Assembly (NCBI GenBank): GCA_009782605.1
Contig: WRIR01000002.1
Location: 1 to 64,000, forward strand
From: Eggerthellaceae bacterium
Lineage (GTDB): Bacteria; Actinomycetota; Coriobacteriia; Coriobacteriales; Eggerthellaceae
Direction: 5' to 3'
Length of the DNA: 64,000 bases
Shown: one piece after another, positions 34,673 through 43,355 of the stretch
Numbering within the stretch: position 1 is the first letter of the stretch
How the letters are laid out: every line of letters starts with the position of its first letter
The notes under the pieces: generated by a model
What the model saw: only the letters and a program-made list of their open reading frames with translations
The model's database searches: none
What the model was told of the DNA's origin: nothing
Made by a program: the position numbers and the translations under genes

Positions 34673-34911
34673 CGGCCCTCATCACCAGAAAAATCAACGA
34701 TGCGTGGCTCGGTTCGCGAAGGGATCGCGAGCTCTGCCCCGACAAAGCCCGGCATAAGGGCGAGCCACTCGGAGAGCCAGGTCGGCTTCCTTGTCGCGGT
34801 CTTGAGAATTTCCCTGACCTCCGCCTCCATCGAGCGGCCGTTCTCAGCTGCCCGGCACATCAGCCGTACCTTAACACCCTCGTCAACATTCCTTACGATT
34901 AATGTTGCCAC
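34669..34911 (-). CDS. FitA-type ribbon-helix-helix antitoxin
   Basis: 80 residues. N-terminal Arc/FitA fold: MATLIVRNVDEGVKVRL then AAENGRSMEAEVREIL. The C-terminal part would bind the toxin. GTG 34911 follows GGGGG. Likely represses its own operon by binding the tandem repeat just upstream. Confidence 0.9.
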   Translation of the reverse strand: MATLIVRNVDEGVKVRLMCRAAENGRSMEAEVREILKTATRKPTWLSEWLALMPGFVGAELAIPSRTEPRIVDFSGDEGR

Positions 34912-34928
34912 GCAACCCCCATTCTTTG

Positions 34929-34967
34929 AATGATAGCAATGATAGCATATCGGAGGGAAGCCAACAA
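34929..34967 (-). promoter_or_regulatory. Toxin-antitoxin promoter with tandem operator-like repeat
   Basis: Minus strand: TTGTTG (34962-34967), 17-base spacer, TATCAT (34939-34944). The plus-strand 9-mer aatgatagc is repeated exactly in tandem at 34929-34946 over the -10 box, and gatagcat recurs near 35014. This fits autoregulation by a ribbon-helix-helix antitoxin. Confidence 0.5.
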
Positions 34968-35072
34968 GTATCGGTTGCCTTTACTTCGTGTTTTTGTCGT
35001 ACGGGACCATCTTATGATAGCATGAGGTGTGTATCAGACAAGCACCCCATACCGAGTAGGAGATAACCGGAC

Positions 35073-36094
35073 GTGAAACCTGCCGTTTCTATTGTCGTGC
35101 CAATCTATCGGCTGAAATTATCGACCGGTTTGCCGCAAGGGATGGGCGCATCATTGCCATACACAAGGAAAACGGCGGATACGGCAGCGCGGTAAACTGC
35201 GGAATCGGCGAGGCCGGGGGGACTTACATAGGCATAGTTGAGTCTGATGACCATATCGATACGCACATGTATGGGAAGCTCTATGCAGCCACACGGAGCG
35301 ACACGATCGATGTCGTCAAAAGCGCCTATTGGCGCGTGTGTAACGCCGACACGCCCAATGAAGAGATCCTTCCGGCATACTACCTGCACAGGGTCGCCTA
35401 TGTCGATGAGCCCTTCACCCTCAATCAGGAAGCAGAATTCTTGTTCCATCACCCGAGTGTTTGGTCGGCCATATATCGCCGGGATTTCTTGCAAGGCCTC
35501 AACATCCGCATGAAAGAGGTGCCCGGAGCCGGATGGGTCGATAACCCGTTCTTGATCGAGACGCTTGCCCAGGCACGTTCCATCGTATATATCGACGAAC
35601 CGCTCTATTATTACCGCGAGCTCAATGCCGGATCGTCCAGTATCGTAAAAGACCCTTCGGTGCTTTATGAGCGTTGGTTTGACATGGACAGTCTCATCGT
35701 CAATCTAGGTGCGACAAGCCCGAGGATCCTCGAAGGGCATTACTGTCGTGGGTGTGCCCATATCGATATGCTCAACCAGGATTTCGACACAAGCAGCCCC
35801 GCGATAAAAAACGCTATTCAGGATATGATCGAGCACATGGATTGCCGTGTTATCTCTGCCTCTCCGAATATTATCCGACGCTACAAAGATGCCTATCGGT
35901 CGCATCTTCCTCTGGGGAAGCAGTTAGCCTTCGAAACCTATCGTCTGTTGAACGGGTGCTTGCGTCGAATAAGGCCGGAAAAGAGAGGCAGGAACGACAC
36001 CTCTTTGTCCAACACCCCCCCCCCTTACAGGCTTAGGAATCTAGCGACATGGGGCGTGGTCAACAAAAAACAGGTCAGGGCAGCGTGTCTCTGA
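35073..36094 (+). pseudogene. Family 2 glycosyltransferase with internal deletion and frameshift
   Basis: GTG 35073 follows TAGGAG and encodes KPAVSIVVPIY, the canonical GT2 N-terminus. Directly afterwards the reading frame is wrong. Homology resumes in another frame at about 35102 with LSAEIIDRFAARDGRIIAIH, KENGGYGSAVNCGIGEA and the metal-binding VESDD, and continues to 36094. The segment normally joining VPIY to SAEII, about 35 residues including the nucleotide-binding DDGS(T/S), is missing. The product cannot be an active transferase. Lower GC than its neighbours supports acquired DNA. Confidence 0.85.
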
Positions 36095-36125
36095 CTCTGG
36101 TGTAGGGGGGTGGTACTGTGTCCAC

Positions 36126-36557
36126 CTAGCGGGACATGAGCTTTGCTATCCTGTCGGAGTATTCTACCTCGGTGAGGCCGGCCTCTTTCGCGAGGTCTAT
36201 GACGGGGGCGTCGTTCCAGAGCGCTTCGAGGCGGTAGTAGTCCCGCGTCTCGGGCTGGAAGACGTGCACGACGAAGTCGCCGTAGTCGAGAAGGGCCCAC
36301 AGGCCGTCGCGCGTCCCCTCGCGGTGGTGGGGCTTCACCCCCGCTATCGTGCGCTCCTTTTCCTCGATCTCGTCGATGATGGCCTGCACCTGCCGGTTGT
36401 TGGCGGCGGTCGCAATGACGAAGTAGTCCGTCACCGAGACGAGCTCGCCGACCTCCTGCACCATGATGTCGGTCGCCTTCTTTTCGTCGGCCGCGCGCGC
36501 CGCAACAAGCGCCCGGGCCCGTGCATCCATCTCCTGCGCATTCGTATCCTTGGTCAC
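36126..36557 (-). CDS. rsfS: Ribosome silencing factor
   Basis: 143 residues. Family pattern KKATDIMVQEVGELVSVTDYFVIATA, ANNRQVQAIIDEIEEK, and WALLDYGDFVVHVFQPETRDYYRLEALW. Binds ribosomal protein L14 and blocks subunit joining. GTG 36557 overlaps the yqeK stop (GTGA). Last gene of the rplU-to-rsfS block. Confidence 0.95.
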   Translation of the reverse strand: MTKDTNAQEMDARARALVAARAADEKKATDIMVQEVGELVSVTDYFVIATAANNRQVQAIIDEIEEKERTIAGVKPHHREGTRDGLWALLDYGDFVVHVFQPETRDYYRLEALWNDAPVIDLAKEAGLTEVEYSDRIAKLMSR

Positions 36558-37159
36558 GAAGTTCCTTTCCTCTTGGTTATGGCATGGTTCCAGATTCTTA
36601 CAGTGTCGGGGTGTATCGGCATGGTGCGCTCTATCAGGGACGCGAGCACCTGCCGGTAGGTGGCGAAGAAGAGCTCTTCGAGGCTCACCGTGCCGACGGC
36701 GTCGTACATCGCCCCCATCGCCCGGCGCGTCCGCTTGGGCTCGACAAGGTCGGCGACATAGACGACCATGTCCAGGTCGCTCATGTCGAGGGCCCCGAAG
36801 GTGTGGCGGGACACCGCCTGCAAGATATCCTCGCCGATGTCGGGGAATTCCCGCCCCAGGGCGACCGCCCCGGTCGGGCCGTGGAGCATGCGGGGCATGG
36901 ACTCCAGCATCTCGGCATCCACCGCAACGCCGAGCTCTGCCACACGCAAGCGTATCTCGGCGTCGGAGTAGTCCTTGTCCCAGTCGTGCACGAGGCCTGC
37001 AAGCCGGGCCTTGCGCTCGTCGACGCCGTAGGCCTGCGCTATCCTGACGGCGGTGGCCGCGACGCTTTTCGCGTGCTCGTAGCGCTCGGGCGACACGCGC
37101 CCTTTGAGCCTCTTTTTCATATCGCGGTAAAACCCATCGGTGAGCACCATTTCACTCAT
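36554..37159 (-). CDS. yqeK: HD-domain hydrolase YqeK (Ap4A hydrolase type)
   Basis: 201 residues. HD motifs: YEHAKSVAATA (His), LVHDWDKDYS (HD), LHGPTGAV, RHTFG and VVYVADLVEPKR. Family members cleave diadenosine tetraphosphate symmetrically. Overlaps nadD by eight bases and rsfS by four, so co-translated. ATG 37159. Confidence 0.92.
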   Translation of the reverse strand: MSEMVLTDGFYRDMKKRLKGRVSPERYEHAKSVAATAVRIAQAYGVDERKARLAGLVHDWDKDYSDAEIRLRVAELGVAVDAEMLESMPRMLHGPTGAVALGREFPDIGEDILQAVSRHTFGALDMSDLDMVVYVADLVEPKRTRRAMGAMYDAVGTVSLEELFFATYRQVLASLIERTMPIHPDTVRIWNHAITKRKGTS

Positions 37160-37820
37160 GGGCAGCCTCCTGGTAGAGGCCCTCGCGCCCGATGTAGTCC
37201 GACACGCACTGCATCGCCAGATAGCGCAGCGACTTCCCTTCCCTGATGCGTAGACGCAGGTCGGAAGACGATATGGCAAGGGCGGTGATCTCGGTGTAGG
37301 TGATGGAGAAGTCCGCGTGGAGCCGCAGGTCGGCTTTCTGGCCATCGGAGAGCACATAACCGGGACGCGTGGCGGCTATCAGGCGGGCCAGCCGGGCGAT
37401 CTCGGAGCTCTCGTGCCACTTGATGATGCTGAGCACCGCGTCGGCGCCGGTGATGAAGGAGAGCTCGACGTTGTCGGGGTAGTGTGCCCGCAGCTCGCGC
37501 AGGGTGTCGACCGTGTAGGTGTCCCCCCCGCGGTCGATCTCAAGCGAGGACACGTCGAAGAAGGGGTTGCTCTCGCAGGCCAGCCGGCACATCTCAAGGC
37601 GGTGGTGGGCCGGGGTGACTTCGAGGTGCTTCTTGTAGACCGGGACGCCCGCCGGGATGAAGACGACCGCGTCAAGCCCGAAGTTCTCGCGGACCTGCTC
37701 GGCACAGGCAAGGTGCCCGATATGGATAGGGTCGAAGGTGCCGCCCATGATGCCCAGGCGGCAGGTGCGCCCCGGGTCGTCGAGCCCGAGCCGGTCGAAA
37801 CGCCCACAGATGCGTGCCAC
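37152..37820 (-). CDS. nadD: Nicotinate-nucleotide adenylyltransferase
   Basis: 222 residues. Nucleotidyl transferase motif GTFDPIHIGHL (about 27-37) and the C-terminal ISSSDLRLRI. Forms deamido-NAD from NaMN and ATP. The first 20 residues before LGIMGGTFDP are non-conserved. GTG 37820 follows directly after the proA stop. Confidence 0.95.
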   Translation of the reverse strand: MARICGRFDRLGLDDPGRTCRLGIMGGTFDPIHIGHLACAEQVRENFGLDAVVFIPAGVPVYKKHLEVTPAHHRLEMCRLACESNPFFDVSSLEIDRGGDTYTVDTLRELRAHYPDNVELSFITGADAVLSIIKWHESSEIARLARLIAATRPGYVLSDGQKADLRLHADFSITYTEITALAISSSDLRLRIREGKSLRYLAMQCVSDYIGREGLYQEAAHE

Positions 37821-39095
37821 TTAGCTGCGCACCTGCCCGCTGCCGCGAAGGACGTACTTGTAGGAGGTCAGCGCCTCAAGCGCGAAGGGGCCGCGTGCGT
37901 GCAGCTTCTGGGTCGAGATGCCGATCTCCGCGCCCAGCCCGAACTGGCCGCCGTCGGTGAAGGCCGTCGACGCGTTGACGTAGACCGCGGCCGCGTCGAC
38001 CGCCGCACAGAAGGCCGCTGCCGCGCTCTCGTCTGCCGTCACTATAGCCTCCGAGTGCTTGGTGCCGTAGGTGTTGATGTGGGCGACGGCCTCTTCGACC
38101 CCCGCCACGCACCTGACGGCAATCTCCATCGCAAGGTACTCGGTCTCCCAGTCCTTCTCTGTCGCCTCCTCGACCCCTGCGATGCCCTGTGCCTGGGCAA
38201 TGGCCAGTGCCGCGGCGTCAGCGTACATGGCCACGCCCCGCTCGGCGAGGTCGGCCATGGCCAGGGACAGGAAGTCCTCGGCGACGGCCGCGTCCACAAG
38301 CAGGGTCTCGGCCGTGTTGCACACCCCCGGGCGCCTGCATTTGGAGTTGATGAGGATAGCCCGCGCGCTGTCGAAGTCGGCTGTGGCCTCCACATAAACG
38401 TGGCAGTTGCCCGTGCCGGTTTCGATGACCGGGACCTTGGATTTCTCGACGCAGCGGTTGATGAGCCCCGCGCCGCCCCGCGGGATGAGCACGTCGACGA
38501 TGCCGCGCAGGCTCATGAGCTCGTCGGTCGCGGAGCGGTCGGTCGTCTTGATGGCGGCAATGCAGCCTTCCGGCATCCCGGATGCGACCGCTGCCTCAAG
38601 GAGGACGTCGGAGATGACGTTGTTCGAGTGAATCGCCGCCGACCCGCCGCGCAGCACGACCGCGTTGCCGGTCTTGATGCAGATGCCCGCGGCGTCGGCC
38701 GTCACGTTCGGACGGGCCTCGTAGACCATCGCGACCACGCCGAGCGGCACGCTCACGCGCTTGAGCTCGATGCCGTTGTAGAGGGTGTGCTGCTGCTGGA
38801 CGATGCCGATCGGGTCGGGCAGCCCCACCAGGTCCTCAAGGGCGGCGGCCATGGCCTCGATGCGCGCCTCGTCGAGCATGAGGCGGTCGAGCAGGCTCTC
38901 CTTCATGCCGCCCGCCCGCTCCCTTTCCATGTCCTGCGCATTCGCCGAGACGATGTCGGCGCTGCGGGCGCGCAGGGCGCGCGCCATGGCGGCCAGGGCG
39001 CCGTTGCGCTCGTCGGTCGTGGTCGTGGCGAGCTTTGTTGCGGCAGCCTTGGCCGCAAGGGCGATTGCGCGCACGCCTTCTGTCGATTGTGCCAT
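37821..39095 (-). CDS. proA: Gamma-glutamyl phosphate reductase
   Basis: 424 residues, aldehyde dehydrogenase fold. Catalytic Cys in SKCRRPGVCNTAETLLV; VVLRGGSAAIHSN and GTGNCHVYV are family motifs. Second step of proline synthesis. ATG 39095 follows AAGGAG; a TTG two codons earlier is a less likely start. proB lies just upstream. Confidence 0.96.
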   Translation of the reverse strand: MAQSTEGVRAIALAAKAAATKLATTTTDERNGALAAMARALRARSADIVSANAQDMERERAGGMKESLLDRLMLDEARIEAMAAALEDLVGLPDPIGIVQQQHTLYNGIELKRVSVPLGVVAMVYEARPNVTADAAGICIKTGNAVVLRGGSAAIHSNNVISDVLLEAAVASGMPEGCIAAIKTTDRSATDELMSLRGIVDVLIPRGGAGLINRCVEKSKVPVIETGTGNCHVYVEATADFDSARAILINSKCRRPGVCNTAETLLVDAAVAEDFLSLAMADLAERGVAMYADAAALAIAQAQGIAGVEEATEKDWETEYLAMEIAVRCVAGVEEAVAHINTYGTKHSEAIVTADESAAAAFCAAVDAAAVYVNASTAFTDGGQFGLGAEIGISTQKLHARGPFALEALTSYKYVLRGSGQVRS

Positions 39096-39205
39096 TTTCA
39101 ACTCCTTCGTCTTACTTGTGCCTGTAGGTCTTACCTGTGCTTATACGTATTCGAGGTCCGCCTTTGAAGGCCTTTATCGGGGCCTCGCCCGTCCTTCGGG
39201 CCTCC

Positions 39206-40333
39206 TTATTCAAACATGACCAAGTCGTCACGGTGCACGACCGGCTTGCCCGACGATCCGTTCGTGGGGCGGTCTGCCTCCTGCCCGCCCTGTCGCCCCT
39301 GCCGGGAAAGCCCGCAGGCACGCACGATATCCTCATATGACACGGCCACCCTGCCGCGTGCGAACAGGTGCCCCGCCTGGTCCTTGATGTCGACGATGTC
39401 GTCGGCCGCAAACGGGCCTTCCGCCTGCACGATGCCCACGCACAAAAGCGAGCTCCCCTTCGCGATGAGCGCCGTCTTTGCGCCGGCATCGACCGTCAGC
39501 GTGCCCTTTGCCGCATCGCCCAGCGCTATCCAGAGCTTCTTCGGCGTGATCTCGTGGGGCCGCGCTGCCGCCTGGAAGCGCGTACCGCGCTCCTTCCCCT
39601 CCACGATATCGACGAGCACGTTCTCCTGGCGCCCGTTGCAGATGACCATCTCGATGCCGGCCACCATGAGCACCCGGGCCGCGGTGATCTTCGTGACCAT
39701 GCCGCCGGAGCCGAAGCCTGTCCCCGCCCCCTGGGCATAGCCTATCAGTTCCTCGTCGATGGCCTCGACCCGTGGTATCAGCCGCGCGTCTGCGTGGAGG
39801 CGGGGGTTCTTGTCGAAGAGGCCGTCGATGTCGGAGAGCACCACCAAAAGGTCTGCCTGGATGAGGCAGGCCACCAGGGCGGCGAGGGTGTCGTTGTCGC
39901 CGAAGCGTATCTGCTCGACCGAGACGGTGTCGTTCTCGTTCACGATGGGGATGACGCCCAGCTCAAGCAGGCGCAGCAAGGTGTCGCGCGCATGCAGGTA
40001 GGACTTGCGGTCGGCGGTCTCCCGGCGGGTGAGCAGGACCGTTGAGGTGATGATGCCATGGGGGGCAAAGGCCTTCGCATAGGCGTTCGTCAGGGCGTTT
40101 TGCCCGACCGACGCCGCCGCCTGGAGGCTGGGCATGTCGCTGGGCCGCTCGGCTATCCCCAAGGCCTCAAGGCCTGATGCTATGGCGGCCGAAGTGACGA
40201 TTATCGGCTGGAAGCCCGCCTCCCTCACCGCGGCGACCTGGTCGGCAAGCCGGTGGAGGAAGGCATGGTCGACCCGGCCCTGCGGCGTTGTCAGGGTTGA
40301 CGACCCGATTTTGATAACAATCCTCTGTGTCAC
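39206..40333 (-). CDS. proB: Glutamate 5-kinase with PUA domain
   Basis: 375 residues. Amino-acid kinase domain: VIKIGSSTLTTPQG, FGDNDTLAALVA, and GSGGMVTKITAARVLM. The C-terminal 90 residues are a PUA domain (GSSLLCVGIVQAEGPFAADDIVDI). First step of proline synthesis, usually feedback-inhibited by proline. Start chosen at GTG 40333, which follows TGAGG and matches family length; GTG 40357 is possible. Confidence 0.95.
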   Translation of the reverse strand: MTQRIVIKIGSSTLTTPQGRVDHAFLHRLADQVAAVREAGFQPIIVTSAAIASGLEALGIAERPSDMPSLQAAASVGQNALTNAYAKAFAPHGIITSTVLLTRRETADRKSYLHARDTLLRLLELGVIPIVNENDTVSVEQIRFGDNDTLAALVACLIQADLLVVLSDIDGLFDKNPRLHADARLIPRVEAIDEELIGYAQGAGTGFGSGGMVTKITAARVLMVAGIEMVICNGRQENVLVDIVEGKERGTRFQAAARPHEITPKKLWIALGDAAKGTLTVDAGAKTALIAKGSSLLCVGIVQAEGPFAADDIVDIKDQAGHLFARGRVAVSYEDIVRACGLSRQGRQGGQEADRPTNGSSGKPVVHRDDLVMFE

Positions 40334-40390
40334 CGTGGCCTCATCGTCTGGTTGCACTTGCTGTGCTTGCCGTGCTGCTGTGCTCTAGCC

Positions 40391-40396
40391 ATTATA
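40391..40396 (-). promoter_or_regulatory. Candidate proB promoter -10 box
   Basis: A perfect minus-strand TATAAT lies in the 85-base gap between obgE and proB, 57 bases upstream of the chosen start. The -35 region is poor. Confidence 0.4.
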
Positions 40397-40418
40397 TCCA
40401 ATGAAGCGCGCCTTGGGC

Positions 40419-41987
<1,569 letters not shown>

Positions 41988-42006
41988 TCATATGCATACA
42001 TCTTCC

Positions 42007-42040
42007 AAAAACAAACCCCCTGCCGCAGGGGTGCAGGGGG
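42007..42040 (-). terminator. Rho-independent terminator after rpmA
   Basis: Minus strand: CCCCCTGC, nine-base loop, GCAGGGGG, then TTTGTTTTT. It lies about 40 bases after the rpmA stop, so rplU-rpmA can end here while obgE downstream needs its own promoter or readthrough. Confidence 0.85.
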
Positions 42041-42079
42041 TGTTCATGAACTGGACGGGTCATACCCAAAGCTCGTCGG

Positions 42080-42331
42080 TCACGCGCTGGGGCGCACATG
42101 GACCTTCCGGCGGTTGCCCCTGGTGAATTCCACGATACCGTCACACAGCGCAAAGAGCGTGTCGTCCTTCCCGCGCCCGACGTTCTCGCCGGGGTGGAAG
42201 TGCGTGCCCCGCTGGCGGACGATGATGTTGCCCGTGGTGACCACTTCCCCGCCAAAGCGCTTGACGCCGAGGCGTTGTGCATGTGAGTCGCGGCCGTTAC
42301 GGGTTGATCCGAGGCCTTTCTTGTGTGCCAT
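42080..42331 (-). CDS. rpmA: Ribosomal protein L27
   Basis: 83 residues: [16 protein letters not shown] and [24 protein letters not shown]. No N-terminal cleavable extension. Fifteen bases after rplU. Confidence 0.98.
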   Translation of the reverse strand: MAHKKGLGSTRNGRDSHAQRLGVKRFGGEVVTTGNIIVRQRGTHFHPGENVGRGKDDTLFALCDGIVEFTRGNRRKVHVRPSA

Positions 42332-42346
42332 TGGTGCATCCCCCTC

Positions 42347-43228
42347 TTATTGTTCTTCGGTCTTATCGGCAGATGCCGCATCGGCAGCCGTTGGCTTGGC
42401 AGCGGGCTTGCGCGTTGCAGGCTTCTTCTCTGCGGCGGGCTTGGCGGCGTTTGCGGCGCCATCGGCGTCCGCAGCGGCGGCGGGCTTGGCGGCCGGCTTG
42501 CGCGTTGCGGGCTTCTTTTCTGCGTCCGGCGCCTCTTTCTCGGCTGCGGGCTTGGCGGCTGCCCTGCGCGTTGCGGGCTTCTTCTCGACGGCTTCGGCAG
42601 CAGGCTCGGCGTCGGCGGCGGGTTTCGCGGCGGCGCGGGTGCGGGCAGCAGGCTTCTTCTCGGCGGCCTCGGTGACAGCGGCCTCGGTGCTGGCAGCAGC
42701 GGCCTTGGCAGCTGTCTCGGCCTTGGCGGCCGTTCCTGCAGCGGGCCCCTTCTCAGCTGCGGCCTTGGCGGCGGTGCTGGCGGCGGCCTTCGCTGTTCCG
42801 GCGGCCTTCTCGGCAGTTGCGACAGCGCCGGCCTCGACCTTCGATGCCGCCTTGGCTGCAGTAGTGGCCGGGGCGGCCTTCTTCGCGCCTGCGGCAGATG
42901 CCGCCTTCGTCTCGGACCTGCTCGCGCCAACGGAGGCTATCTGGAGGCGGGTCAGGTTCTGGCGGTGGCCGCGCAGCTTCTTGTAGTTCTTGCGCTTCTT
43001 GAACTTGAAGACCAGCTGCTTCTCGCCCTTGAACTGCTCAAGCACGACCGCTTCGACCTTGGTCTTTGAGGCCTTTTCAGGGTCGGCCTCTATCTTGTTG
43101 CCGTCGACGATGCAGATCGCCTCAAGGACGACCTTCTTGCCCTCTTCGGCATCAAGCTTCTCAACGGCGATAATGTCGCCCGGGGCGACTTTATACTGTT
43201 TTCCGCCTGTTTTTACGATTGCGTACAT
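42347..43228 (-). CDS. rplU: Ribosomal protein L21 with long Ala/Lys/Pro-rich C-terminal tail
   Basis: 293 residues against about 103 for ordinary L21. Residues 1-103 are a normal L21 ([34 protein letters not shown], then TRLQIASV). Residues 104-293 consist almost only of Ala, Lys, Pro, Glu, Thr, Arg and Ala-rich coils, with the unit [13 protein letters not shown] twice exactly and degenerate copies elsewhere, like histone H1 tails or bacterial H1-like DNA-binding proteins. No stop or frameshift lies between the two parts. ATG 43228 follows AAGGAG. Followed by rpmA, as is usual. Confidence 0.93.
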   Translation of the reverse strand: MYAIVKTGGKQYKVAPGDIIAVEKLDAEEGKKVVLEAICIVDGNKIEADPEKASKTKVEAVVLEQFKGEKQLVFKFKKRKNYKKLRGHRQNLTRLQIASVGASRSETKAASAAGAKKAAPATTAAKAASKVEAGAVATAEKAAGTAKAAASTAAKAAAEKGPAAGTAAKAETAAKAAAASTEAAVTEAAEKKPAARTRAAAKPAADAEPAAEAVEKKPATRRAAAKPAAEKEAPDAEKKPATRKPAAKPAAAADADGAANAAKPAAEKKPATRKPAAKPTAADAASADKTEEQ

Positions 43229-43355
43229 GATTGGTTTCTCCTTGTATGTGACAAAACGCAAAGAGACATCTTATCAGCGCTCACACGGCAAGTCAACACA
43301 AGAGGCCCGTGTCAAGCCCTTCTTTGCCAAAAACCCCGTATCCACCACAAAAAAC

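Noticed and set aside
34217-36094. Prophage or integrative element
   Set aside because: No integrase, direct-repeat attachment sites or phage structural genes are present; only a toxin-antitoxin pair and one broken gene.
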